From assembly GCA_003695065.1 (NCBI GenBank), contig RFJA01000030.1, positions 1-34,427 on the forward strand: 34,427 nt of DNA. Reading direction: 5' to 3'. Position numbers and translations under genes: made by a program. The notes beneath the pieces were generated by a model that saw only the letters and a program-made list of their open reading frames with translations, ran no database searches and was not told where the DNA came from. This DNA comes from Alphaproteobacteria bacterium. Lineage in GTDB: Bacteria; Pseudomonadota; Alphaproteobacteria; Sphingomonadales; Govanellaceae. Shown piece after piece: positions 15,791 through 24,837 of the stretch (its first letter is position 1; each line of letters starts with the position of its first letter).

Positions 15791-18184
15791 TCAACGCCGC
15801 AGCAGGGCCACCGCACAGGCGTCAAGAATGGCGTCGGCGTTGAGCCTGTAGGCCTCGTAGAGCGCCGGAACGTCACCGGACTGCCCAAACCGGTCCACAC
15901 CAATGGGAACCACCCGATGGCCACGCACCCCACCCAGCCACGAGAGCGCATGCGGCGAACCGTCGATCACCGTCACGAGGGACGCCTGCGGTCCGAGAAG
16001 ACCAAGCAGCTCCTCGATCGGCGCGCGATTGCGTTGTCCGCTGATCGCCTGATCATCCAGCGCCGCCTTCCAGTCGCGATGCGCAACGTCGGGAGAGGGC
16101 ACCGCCAGCAGACCCGCACCCGGAACATCCTCGCGCAGGGCCTCGAACGCCTGCCATGCCTCGGGCGCGACCACACCGGTGTAGGCGATGGCGATTTCCG
16201 CTCCTGGTTCGGGCTTTACCTGCCAGTAAGCACCGTTGAGCGTGCCCGTGCGCCAGTCGTCGTTGTCGCGGCGGGCCTGCGGAATCTGGCGGGTGGACAG
16301 GCGCAAATAGACCGAGCCACCATCCTCGGCCTGCATATGGGCAAACCCCCAACGCATGATTTCAGCCAGTTCGTCCACATAGGCCGGCTCAAAATAGGTG
16401 AGCTTGTCCTGCCCCATGCCGATGAGGGGTGTGCTGATCGACTGGTGGGCGCCGCCTTCGGGCGCTAGCGTAATGCCGGACGGCGTCCCCACCAGCATGA
16501 ATCGCGCATCCTGATAACAGGCGTAATTCAGCGCATCGAGACCGCGGGCGATGAACGGGTCATAGAGAGTGGCCACCGGCAGCAGGCGTTCGCCAAACAG
16601 AGACGCGGAGAGGCCGAGCGCGGCGAGCGCCAGAAACAGGTTGTTCTCAGCAATCCCAAGCTCCAGGTGCTGACCCTGGGCCGACATGGCCCAGCGTTGT
16701 GCCGACAACACATTTTCCGCCTTGAACACATCATCTCGCGCCTGACGGTTGAAGATCCCGCGCTGGTTGACCCAGCCACCGAGATTGGTGGAAACGGTTA
16801 CATCCGGCGAAGTGGTGACGATACGATCGACGAAATCGCCTTGCATTCGGGCAAGGTCATTCATGATCTTGCCGAAAGCGACCTGGGTTGCCGCTTCCTC
16901 GGCCTTGGGCGCGGGGAACTGGTCGCGCCCGGGAACCTCGAAGCGTGCCGATCGGTAGCGCCGATCGCGACGCGCCGCAAAGGGTACCTTGTCGAGAAAT
17001 GCCTGCAGTCGCTCGGCCGCTTGGTCGATGCCGGCAAAAGGTTCCCACTCCCGGCCTTCGGCAACGCCCATGGCGGTCCGGAAAGCCGCCATCTGCGCAT
17101 CGTTCATAATGCCGGCGTGATTGTCCTTGTGCCCCTGAAACGGCAGATTGTGACCCTTGATGGTGTAGGCGATGATGCACTGGGGCCGCTCGCTGGTGAT
17201 TCCGTGGAAGGCGTCCAGAAGCACCTCCAGATCATGGCCCGCCAGATTGGTCATCAGGGCATGCAGTTGATCGTCGTCATAAGAGTCGAGAAGCGCTTTT
17301 ACCCCGCGCCGTGATCCGATATCCTTCGTCAGGCGATCGCGCCACGCCTGGCCACCCTTGAAAGTCAGCGCCGAGAACAGGGAGTTCGGGCAATTGTCGA
17401 TCCATTCCCTGAGCGCCGCCCCACCCGGCTTTTCGAAGGCAGCGAGCTGCTGCTTGCCGTATTTGAGGGTTGTGACCTGCCAACCCGCGGTCTCGAAGAT
17501 GTCCTGAAAACGACTGAACATGCGGTCGCTCGTGACCGAATCCAGACTCTGGCGGTTGTAGTCGATGATCCACCAGCAATTGCGCAGATCGTGCTTGGTC
17601 CCCTCGATCAACGCCTCATAGATGTTGCCTTCGTCCAGTTCGGCATCACCGAGAAGCGCAATCATCCGCCCGGTTCTGGCCTCGTCCAGCCAGCCCTTGG
17701 CCAGAAGGTAATCCTGGGTCAGCGACGCAAAGGCTGTCATGGCCACGCCAAGCCCCACCGACCCGGTGGAAAAGTCCACGTCATCCTTGTCCTTGGTGCG
17801 CGACGGGTAGGACTGGGCCCCGCCGAAAGCCCGGAAATTCTCAAGCTGGTCCCGACTCTGGTTGCCCAGAAGATACTGAATGGCATGAAATACCGGACTG
17901 GCGTGGGGCTTGACCGCAACCCGGTCCTCCGGCCGCAGCACACTGAAATAAAGGGCCGTCATGATCTGGGTTACCGAGGCACAGGATGCCTGATGGCCGC
18001 CCACTTTCAGGCCGTCCCGCTTGTCCCGCAGGTTGTTGGCGTTGTGAATGGTCCAGGCGGACAACCACTGCACCTTGCGGTCCAGCAACCTGATTGCTTC
18101 GAGCGTCTCGGGCGCGATGGCCTGCGGCGCCAAGGGGGTAACGCAATGCAGTGACCCGCGGTGCGACCCGGCCTGTTGACTCAT
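15791..18184 (-). CDS. Transketolase / homodimeric pyruvate dehydrogenase E1-like TPP enzyme
   Basis: TPP-binding GDAELDEGNIYEALIEGTKHDLRNCWWIIDYNRQSLD. AceE-like layout: GGHQAS, SYPSRTKDKDDVDFSTGSVGLG. Transketolase pyrimidine-binding region: LELGIAENNLFLALAALG. Start at MSQQAG chosen. Confidence 0.87.
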   Translation of the reverse strand: MSQQAGSHRGSLHCVTPLAPQAIAPETLEAIRLLDRKVQWLSAWTIHNANNLRDKRDGLKVGGHQASCASVTQIMTALYFSVLRPEDRVAVKPHASPVFHAIQYLLGNQSRDQLENFRAFGGAQSYPSRTKDKDDVDFSTGSVGLGVAMTAFASLTQDYLLAKGWLDEARTGRMIALLGDAELDEGNIYEALIEGTKHDLRNCWWIIDYNRQSLDSVTSDRMFSRFQDIFETAGWQVTTLKYGKQQLAAFEKPGGAALREWIDNCPNSLFSALTFKGGQAWRDRLTKDIGSRRGVKALLDSYDDDQLHALMTNLAGHDLEVLLDAFHGITSERPQCIIAYTIKGHNLPFQGHKDNHAGIMNDAQMAAFRTAMGVAEGREWEPFAGIDQAAERLQAFLDKVPFAARRDRRYRSARFEVPGRDQFPAPKAEEAATQVAFGKIMNDLARMQGDFVDRIVTTSPDVTVSTNLGGWVNQRGIFNRQARDDVFKAENVLSAQRWAMSAQGQHLELGIAENNLFLALAALGLSASLFGERLLPVATLYDPFIARGLDALNYACYQDARFMLVGTPSGITLAPEGGAHQSISTPLIGMGQDKLTYFEPAYVDELAEIMRWGFAHMQAEDGGSVYLRLSTRQIPQARRDNDDWRTGTLNGAYWQVKPEPGAEIAIAYTGVVAPEAWQAFEALREDVPGAGLLAVPSPDVAHRDWKAALDDQAISGQRNRAPIEELLGLLGPQASLVTVIDGSPHALSWLGGVRGHRVVPIGVDRFGQSGDVPALYEAYRLNADAILDACAVALLRR

Positions 18185-18325
18185 ATCCCACACTCCCCGC
18201 GGCAACGTTGATCGTGACACGATCCCAGTTTACGCCACCCTGACGCTTCGATCATTGCAAAAACCCGTGATTCACGCGATAAACCAGCAATAAAATTTCA
18301 ATATTATTCATTAAGGGACGCACAA

Positions 18326-18808
18326 ATGCTAAAATATGACCTTGATGACATTGATCGCCGTATTCTGAAGACCCTGCAGAAAGATGCGCGCATCAGCAAT
18401 GTGGCGCTGGCCGAGACGGTGGGACTGTCCCCCTCCCCCTGCCTGCGCCGGGTCAGGACGCTCGAAGAACAGGGTGTGATTCGCCAGTATGTGGCCCTGG
18501 TCGATCCGGCCGCCCTTGATCTGACCATGAACGTCTTCATCCAGGTCAGTCTGGAGCGGCAGTCGGAAGATGCGCTGGAAGTGTTCGAGACCGCCATGCG
18601 CAACCAGCCGGAAGTCATGGAATGTTACCTGATGAGCGGCGACGCCGACTATTATCTGCGCGTCGTGGTCCCGGATCTGGCTGCCTTCGAACGATTCCTC
18701 AAGGACGTGCTGACCCGGATCCCGGGGGTCGCCAAAATCCGCTCCAGCTTTGCCCTGAAACAGGTCAGCTACAGCACGGCCTTGCCCATTGACGGGCAAA
18801 CCGCGTAG
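18326..18808 (+). CDS. Lrp/AsnC family transcriptional regulator
   Basis: [51 protein letters not shown] plus an RAM-like C-terminal domain. Confidence 0.95.
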   Translation: MLKYDLDDIDRRILKTLQKDARISNVALAETVGLSPSPCLRRVRTLEEQGVIRQYVALVDPAALDLTMNVFIQVSLERQSEDALEVFETAMRNQPEVMECYLMSGDADYYLRVVVPDLAAFERFLKDVLTRIPGVAKIRSSFALKQVSYSTALPIDGQTA

Positions 18809-18858
18809 AACGCTTTCGTCCAGACCCCTTGGCTAAACCACAGGAGGCCGACAGGCCG

Positions 18859-20682
18859 ATGGCCACCCCCTTCGTCTTGCTCGAAACCATTGGCAATGCC
18901 CGCGCCGGTTTTCCCAACCGGTTTTACGCCGCCCCCAGGGAGGTGATCGTTTGCACCTGCCAGGACGAGGTGTCAGACGCCATCGCCGCCATGGATAGCG
19001 CCCTTGAAGCGGGTTGCCATCTTGCCGGCTGGATCGCCTATGAGGTGGGTTATGCGCTGGAGCCGCGCCTGGCGCCTCTGGCGCCCCGGGATGGAACCGC
19101 CCCCTTGATCTGGATGGGCGTTTTCGATGGCTTCGAAGTGGTTGACGGGTCGCTGCGCAACCGGCTGGTTGGCGCCCCCCGGCACGAGGCAAATGCCTTC
19201 ATGCGCGTCGACAGCCTCGAACCCGGGATCACCAAAGCCGTCTACGCCGACGCCCTCGCCCGGATTCATGACTATCTGGTGGCCGGCGACGTTTATCAGA
19301 TCAACTACACTTTTCCCCTGCGTTTTCGATTGGAAGGGACGCCTGGCGCCCTTTACCGGCGGCTTCGCGATGCCCAGCCGGTGGGATTCGGGGCGTGGAT
19401 CGATACTGGCGAAATCACCGTCTTGTCGCTGTCGCCGGAGCTTTTCATGGAAAAGGCCGGCACCAGCATGACCACGCGGCCGATGAAAGGGACCATGCCG
19501 CGCGGCCGCACGCCGGCAGAAGATGACGAGGCAGCTCGCTCACTCGCCACCGACCCCAAGTCGCGCGCCGAAAACCTGATGATTGTCGACCTGTTGCGCA
19601 ATGATCTCAGCCGCATCGCCAAAGCTGGCAGCGTCAAGGTTCCCGAACTGTTCGCGGTGGAGCGCTACCGAACGCTTTTGCAGATGACCTCGACCATCAC
19701 GGCGCAGGTGGATCGGGATTTGTCGATGGCAGCATTGCTGCGTAGCCTGTTCCCCTGCGGGTCCGTGACCGGTGCACCCAAGATCAGGGCCATGGAAATC
19801 ATCCGAGAGCTCGAATCCGCGCCACGCGGCCCTTATACCGGCGCTATCGGCTGCATCTCCCCCGATCGCGATTTCACCTTTTCGGTCCCCATAAGAACGC
19901 TGACGCTGCAACCGGAGGATCCCACCGGCCGGGTGTTAAGGGGTACGCTCGGCATCGGTTCGGGCATCGTGGCGGACTCGGAGACCGCAGCGGAGTATGA
20001 GGAATGCCTTCTGAAAGGCCGGTTTCTGACCGCGCCGCAGCCTGCCTTCGACCTCATCGAGACCCTGGGATGGTCGAAAGGGGAGGGCTACCGTTTTCTC
20101 GACCGCCATTTGGCCCGCCTCGGTGCCTCCGCCCGGTTCTTCGGCTTCACTTTTGACGAAAACGCGGTCCGGGCGCAGCTGGATCACATCGCCCAATCTC
20201 TGACCAGCGAAAGCCTGTACCGGGTGCGCCTCGTGCTGGCCGAAAGCGGCGCGGTTACGGTCTCGGCCGCACCAATGACAGACCGCCCGCCAGAAACGCC
20301 GCAAGTGACGCTCGCCCGATCACCCGTCGACAGCGCGGACCCCCTCCTTTATCACAAGACCACGGCGCGCCAGTTCTATAATCGGGAACTGGCGGCGGCG
20401 CGGGCCAGCACCGGCTGTATCGACGTATTATTCCAGAACGAGCGCGGCGCCCTGACCGAGGGCAGCTTCACCAATCTGTTTATTGAAAAGAGCGGGCAGC
20501 TCCTGACCCCGCCGGTGGACGCGGGCCTGCTCCCTGGAGTGCTCCGGGCCGAGTTGATCGCGACGGGGCGGGCGGTCGAAGCGGCGTTGACCCCGGCCGA
20601 CCTCGAACAGGCCGACGGAATATACGTGGGCAACGCCCTTCGCGGTCTTATTGAAGTGAGCTTGGCCCCAAGCAGTCGCTAG
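18859..20682 (+). CDS. pabB: Bifunctional aminodeoxychorismate synthase component I / 4-amino-4-deoxychorismate lyase fusion
   Basis: Chorismate-binding region: GDVYQINYTFPLRF, TRPMKGTMPRG, SLFPCGSVTGAPKIRAMEIIRELE. PabC/class IV aminotransferase-like C-terminus: GCIDVLFQNERGALTEGSFTNLFIEKSGQLLTPPVDAGLLPGVLR. Confidence 0.92.
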   Translation: MATPFVLLETIGNARAGFPNRFYAAPREVIVCTCQDEVSDAIAAMDSALEAGCHLAGWIAYEVGYALEPRLAPLAPRDGTAPLIWMGVFDGFEVVDGSLRNRLVGAPRHEANAFMRVDSLEPGITKAVYADALARIHDYLVAGDVYQINYTFPLRFRLEGTPGALYRRLRDAQPVGFGAWIDTGEITVLSLSPELFMEKAGTSMTTRPMKGTMPRGRTPAEDDEAARSLATDPKSRAENLMIVDLLRNDLSRIAKAGSVKVPELFAVERYRTLLQMTSTITAQVDRDLSMAALLRSLFPCGSVTGAPKIRAMEIIRELESAPRGPYTGAIGCISPDRDFTFSVPIRTLTLQPEDPTGRVLRGTLGIGSGIVADSETAAEYEECLLKGRFLTAPQPAFDLIETLGWSKGEGYRFLDRHLARLGASARFFGFTFDENAVRAQLDHIAQSLTSESLYRVRLVLAESGAVTVSAAPMTDRPPETPQVTLARSPVDSADPLLYHKTTARQFYNRELAAARASTGCIDVLFQNERGALTEGSFTNLFIEKSGQLLTPPVDAGLLPGVLRAELIATGRAVEAALTPADLEQADGIYVGNALRGLIEVSLAPSSR

Positions 20683-21644
20683 CGGCGCACCACGAAGCAG
20701 TCACCGTCTGCTTCCTGAATTCGGGCGCATCGCGTCACCGCCGCCGGGCGGCTGTCAAAGGCACCAAGCAGCAGACGGTAGACCCTGCGGCCGTCTTCAA
20801 GAATCGCCTCTTCAACCCGCAGGTCCTTGTCAGCCATCAAAGGCCCGAATGTGTCGACCAAGCGCTTCCCCGCGGCATCGGCGCCGGCAGCAGAGCTCAC
20901 GGCGCCCAACTGAACATAATAGCCGGAAAGCGCCTGATCACCGGCCGCCACGGGATTGGCGGCAGGCGACTCGGCGCCATTGCCTGGAGTTGACGCATTT
21001 TGCGCCATCACGGCCGAGTCCGCAGAGGCAAAGTCGGTCTCGACAGGGAGTTCATGGACACGAGGCACCAGCTCGTTGCCCGCCGCCAGTTCCTTCACCG
21101 ACAGCGCCCGAATCAGCTTTTTCTCCGCCGCCACCGCTTCGGGCAGGCCGGCGATCGCAGCCTTGCGAATCCAGGCATAGGCGCGCACGGTGTCGCGGGG
21201 CAGATGCTTGCCATTGTAGTACAGAAGGCCCAGCATGTATTGGGATCGGGCATCACCCGCGCGGGCCGCCTTTTGCCACCATCTGAGCGCCGCGGCCACC
21301 CTTGGGGAGTCGTCGAACCCGAAGTAATAAAGCGTCCCCAGATTTCCCTGGGCCGATACATGCCCCAGTTCGGCCGCGCGGCGATAGAAATATTCGGCCA
21401 TCACCGGATCCCTGGCAACCCCCTTGCCCATCCGGTAGAGCTGCCCCATGTTGAACAGTGCGTCCGGGTGATCGGCATCGGCCAAGGGCATCCAGGCCTC
21501 GATCGCGGCCTGATAGTCACCACGCTCATAGGCCGCCACACCGTCCTCAAGATCACCCGCTGCCGCGGCCGCTGCTGCGATCCGGACCAACGCAACAAAA
21601 ACCACAGCCACCGTCGGCAAGCCGCGCAAATCCTTGATCACCAC
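20679..21644 (-). CDS. Sel1-repeat protein with C-terminal SPOR domain
   Basis: Sel1 repeats: DALFNMGQLYRMGKGVARDPVMAEYFYRRAAELGHVSAQGNLGTLYYFG, SQYMLGLLYYNGKHLPRDTVRAYAWIRKAAIAG. SPOR-like C-terminus: GYYVQLGAVSSAAGADAAGKRL...RVYRLLLGAFDSRPAAVTRCARIQEADGDCFVV. Confidence 0.87.
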   Translation of the reverse strand: MVIKDLRGLPTVAVVFVALVRIAAAAAAAGDLEDGVAAYERGDYQAAIEAWMPLADADHPDALFNMGQLYRMGKGVARDPVMAEYFYRRAAELGHVSAQGNLGTLYYFGFDDSPRVAAALRWWQKAARAGDARSQYMLGLLYYNGKHLPRDTVRAYAWIRKAAIAGLPEAVAAEKKLIRALSVKELAAGNELVPRVHELPVETDFASADSAVMAQNASTPGNGAESPAANPVAAGDQALSGYYVQLGAVSSAAGADAAGKRLVDTFGPLMADKDLRVEEAILEDGRRVYRLLLGAFDSRPAAVTRCARIQEADGDCFVVRR

Positions 21645-21830
21645 CTTCGATCATCCCTCTTCGCCAGATTTCCAGGCAGCGCAGGCGCCCTTCGGAGATC
21701 CTGCACGGGCCCGCGCCGGAACGCAACACACGCCTGTTTCCCAAAGCAGTTTTTACCCGGGCAACCGGGCAAACGTCATACGAAAAACAACGGGTTACAT
21801 CTCCGAAAAGTTTACGGAATATCTTTTCGT

Positions 21831-21845
21831 TTAACCAATTCTTAA
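21831..21845. promoter_or_regulatory. CtrA-type box upstream of the ParA operon
   Basis: TTAA-CCAATTC-TTAA, an exact TTAA-N7-TTAA, ending 83 bp before the ParA ATG. Confidence 0.65.
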
Positions 21846-21928
21846 GAGGCGGCGCCCTACCCTCCATGCTGGAATGCCCGAATTTACGGGTTTTCGCGCT
21901 TGCAACGGGCCAGAGAAAGGATTGAGCC

Positions 21929-22642
21929 ATGCGCGTGATCGCATTTGCATCGCAGAAGGGAGGGTCGGGAAAGACCACGCTCAGCGGACATGTGGCCGTC
22001 GAAGCGGAGCGCCGGGGCGACGGGCCGGTTGTTCTGGTGGATGCCGACCCGCAGGGTAGCCTGTCCGAATGGTGGAACGCGCGTGAAGCGCCAACACCGG
22101 CCTTCGCCCAGACCACGGTTTCCCGGCTCCTGACCGATCTTGACGACCTCAAGGCGCGTGGTTTCAAACTGGCGATTATCGACACCCCCCCGGCGATCAC
22201 GCTGGCGATTCAGAGCGTGATAGCGGTGGCCGACATGGTGGTCATTCCCACCCGACCCAGTCCGCACGACCTGCGCGCCGCCGGCGCTACGGTCGAGCTG
22301 GCGGAGCGATCCAACAAGCCGCTGTTATTTGTGGTAAACGCGGCGACCCCGCGCGCCCGCATTACAGCCGATGCCGCCATCGCCTTGTCGCAGCACGGCA
22401 CCGTTGCGCCGGTGACCATCCATCAGCGCACAGACTTTGCGTCCAGCATGATTGACGGGCGCACGGTAATGGAAATCAACGAAAAATCCCGATCAGCCCG
22501 GGAAATCAGCGACCTGTGGGAGTATGTGAGTGACCGGCTGGAACGCAATTTCCGCCGCACCGTGTTCCAGGCCAGCGCGGTCAGCCGGCGGGATATACAG
22601 CCGCGAACCGGATTTGGCCGTCGTCACGCCAACGCTTCGTAA
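21929..22642 (+). CDS. ParA/MinD-like P-loop ATPase
   Basis: Deviant Walker A SQKGGSGKTTLSGHVA; VVLVDADPQGSLSEW; KLAIIDTPPAI; VVIPTRPSPHDLRAAG. Confidence 0.93.
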   Translation: MRVIAFASQKGGSGKTTLSGHVAVEAERRGDGPVVLVDADPQGSLSEWWNAREAPTPAFAQTTVSRLLTDLDDLKARGFKLAIIDTPPAITLAIQSVIAVADMVVIPTRPSPHDLRAAGATVELAERSNKPLLFVVNAATPRARITADAAIALSQHGTVAPVTIHQRTDFASSMIDGRTVMEINEKSRSAREISDLWEYVSDRLERNFRRTVFQASAVSRRDIQPRTGFGRRHANAS

Positions 22643-22678
22643 GTGCGAGACCCGAAGAACCGACGGGAGTGGAAGACA

Positions 22679-23293
22679 ATGAAGAAAGCAGCCCGCCTGA
22701 GCAGCTCGCTCCTTGCCAGGAAAGGTTTTGCCTCTCCGGCGGCCGCCGTGCCCATGTTCGGCAAGGCGCATCACTACGGGCAGACCAGCCATCACCACAT
22801 ACGCGACGTTGTGTATGACCATGTGGATCCGGAACAGGTCGACCTCGACCCCGACTTGGCCGGTGACTCGGCCCAGCCTCGCCACGAAGATGGCGACAGC
22901 TTCGTCCGACGCATCGAAAAAGGACTGAAATCGCTGCGCCGGGCGGCCGAAGGTGACGAGAAAAATGATGACGCGCTGTCGCCAGCAGTCGAACCGGCAC
23001 AAAAAGCCCGCTCGTCGGCGACCAAATCCGAAAAGACCGGCTCCAAAAAGACGAGCAAGACCGGCAGCGTGCCGGAAGGTTGCTGCCAGGGCAAACCTTC
23101 CCGGAAACGGGTGGCCATGACACTCCGTCTGGACCAGCAGCGCCATTTGCGGCTCCGGATCCTGTCGGCCCACATCAATCGCAGCAGCCAGGATATCCTG
23201 ACCGAGGCTCTGGACAGGTTTCTGGACCAGTTCGCCCACATGCCTGAAATGCGCCAGTGCGACTGCCTGAAGGCGCAAGCGGATAACAGCTAG
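22679..23293 (+). CDS. Uncharacterised protein with basic/charged linker and RHH-like C-terminus
   Basis: C-terminal RKRVAMTLRLDQQRHLRLRILSAHINRSSQDILTEALDRFLDQF resembles a ribbon-helix-helix DNA-binding region. Starts 36 bp after the ParA stop. Confidence 0.68.
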   Translation: MKKAARLSSSLLARKGFASPAAAVPMFGKAHHYGQTSHHHIRDVVYDHVDPEQVDLDPDLAGDSAQPRHEDGDSFVRRIEKGLKSLRRAAEGDEKNDDALSPAVEPAQKARSSATKSEKTGSKKTSKTGSVPEGCCQGKPSRKRVAMTLRLDQQRHLRLRILSAHINRSSQDILTEALDRFLDQFAHMPEMRQCDCLKAQADNS

Positions 23294-23376
23294 CGGCCTG
23301 GTCCGAAAAGCCTCGAGAGGAACACGGCATCAAAGGCCGGTTTAAGGGGATGTAAACACTCCCCGCGTAGGCTTGA

Positions 23377-24837
23377 ATGAACGCACAAAGATCCTTGCAA
23401 CGAGGAAGCCGAGTGACTGCGATGCATCATCAGACCACCAGACCCGCCAGCATCTCGCCGGTCGACAAAAGCTGCGACGAAGGCGTCACCGCCCCTGTCC
23501 GCTCCGGAAGGCTGCTGCGCAGCTCGGTGGCTGCCGTCGCGCTTGCCGTGGCATTGGCCGGGTGCACCGCCAACCCGGAATCGCGGATCGCTGACTACGC
23601 GACCAGCACCCGCACCATGGAACAGGGCGGCAACAGCCTGCTCAGCCTGGCCGAGACCATGGCCGCGGATGGCGATCATGCCGCCGCCGTGCCGGTTTTT
23701 CGGCGCGCCCATGCCAGGGATCCCAACGCGGCTGAACCGCTGGTAGGCCTTGGCCGCTCGCTGATGGCGCTGGGCCAGGTTGCTGCTGCGGAACACGCGT
23801 TCCGCGACGCGGTTGACAGGGACGACAATGATCCCGACGCCCTGGCGGGACTGGGCAGCGCCCTGGTCAGGTTGAACCGGCCAGAGGCGGCCATCGCGCT
23901 ATTCGAGGATGCGCTGCGCATCGATTTCGACCACGGCGAGGCAACCCGCGGGCTCGCCCTTGCGCTGGATATGACAGGTCAGCATGACGCCGCTATCGCC
24001 ACCTATGAGCAGGCCCTTGACCGAGATAGTGAGGACCTCAAGCTGCGCAACAATTATGGCCTGTCACTGGCGCTGTTCGGCGAGTCCGATGCCGGCGTGC
24101 GAGTGCTTGAAGACGTTCTGCGCGACGATCGCGCCGGACCGTCGCAGCGCCAGAATATGGCGCTCGCATATGTTCTGGCGGGTAACGAGCGAGACGCCGT
24201 CCGAATGATCGCGATCGACCAGGATACCCGGACGGTGGGTCAGACCCTCGATTATTTCCGGATCATCAAGATGCTCGCCCCCGAGGACCGCCTGGCGGCG
24301 CTGGTGGCCGGGACGACTCCGCCAAAACAGGACACCACCAGGCCCGCAAACCGGAGCTACGACAACGACGCGGAAACCAGGGTCGAAACAGCCAGACGAA
24401 TTGTCGGACTGGACGTCGAGCAGGTCGTGGAAGACCCCTTCCCCGAACCGGCGCCCATGCCCGAACCGGAGCCGGAACCCGCGCCGCATGAAGACGCCGA
24501 TCTTTCAGGCATTCCGCTGATGGCGCCGGGCGAAGGCTGGTCCCTGCAGATCGCGGCCTACCGCAAGGCGAGCCAGCTCGTGGCCGGCTGGAAGCTGCTG
24601 CGAGAAAAATATTTCAGCATCATCGGCGATCTGGAGCCACGCCGCACCGAAATCGACTTCGGCGATCGACCGGAAAAACCCAATGGTTTCTTCTATCGGC
24701 TCAACGCGGGCCCGCTGACATCGCTTGAGGAAGCGACCGAAAAATGCCGCCAGATGCGGGATCTGGGCGCCGATTGCTGGGTTCGTCCGCCAGAGGAAGA
24801 TGAAAACGCAGCGCCCACCCCGGAGCTGTTTCAGTAG
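23377..24837 (+). CDS. TPR (TadD-like) lipoprotein with C-terminal SPOR domain
   Basis: Lipobox-like VALAGC after a hydrophobic stretch. Multiple TPRs (e.g. PNAAEPLVGLGRSLMALGQVAAAEHAFRDAVDRDDNDPDALAGLGSALVRLNRPEAAIALFEDAL). SPOR-like C-terminus with C-x11-C (EKCRQMRDLGADCWV). N-terminal start uncertain. Confidence 0.83.
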   Translation: MNAQRSLQRGSRVTAMHHQTTRPASISPVDKSCDEGVTAPVRSGRLLRSSVAAVALAVALAGCTANPESRIADYATSTRTMEQGGNSLLSLAETMAADGDHAAAVPVFRRAHARDPNAAEPLVGLGRSLMALGQVAAAEHAFRDAVDRDDNDPDALAGLGSALVRLNRPEAAIALFEDALRIDFDHGEATRGLALALDMTGQHDAAIATYEQALDRDSEDLKLRNNYGLSLALFGESDAGVRVLEDVLRDDRAGPSQRQNMALAYVLAGNERDAVRMIAIDQDTRTVGQTLDYFRIIKMLAPEDRLAALVAGTTPPKQDTTRPANRSYDNDAETRVETARRIVGLDVEQVVEDPFPEPAPMPEPEPEPAPHEDADLSGIPLMAPGEGWSLQIAAYRKASQLVAGWKLLREKYFSIIGDLEPRRTEIDFGDRPEKPNGFFYRLNAGPLTSLEEATEKCRQMRDLGADCWVRPPEEDENAAPTPELFQ

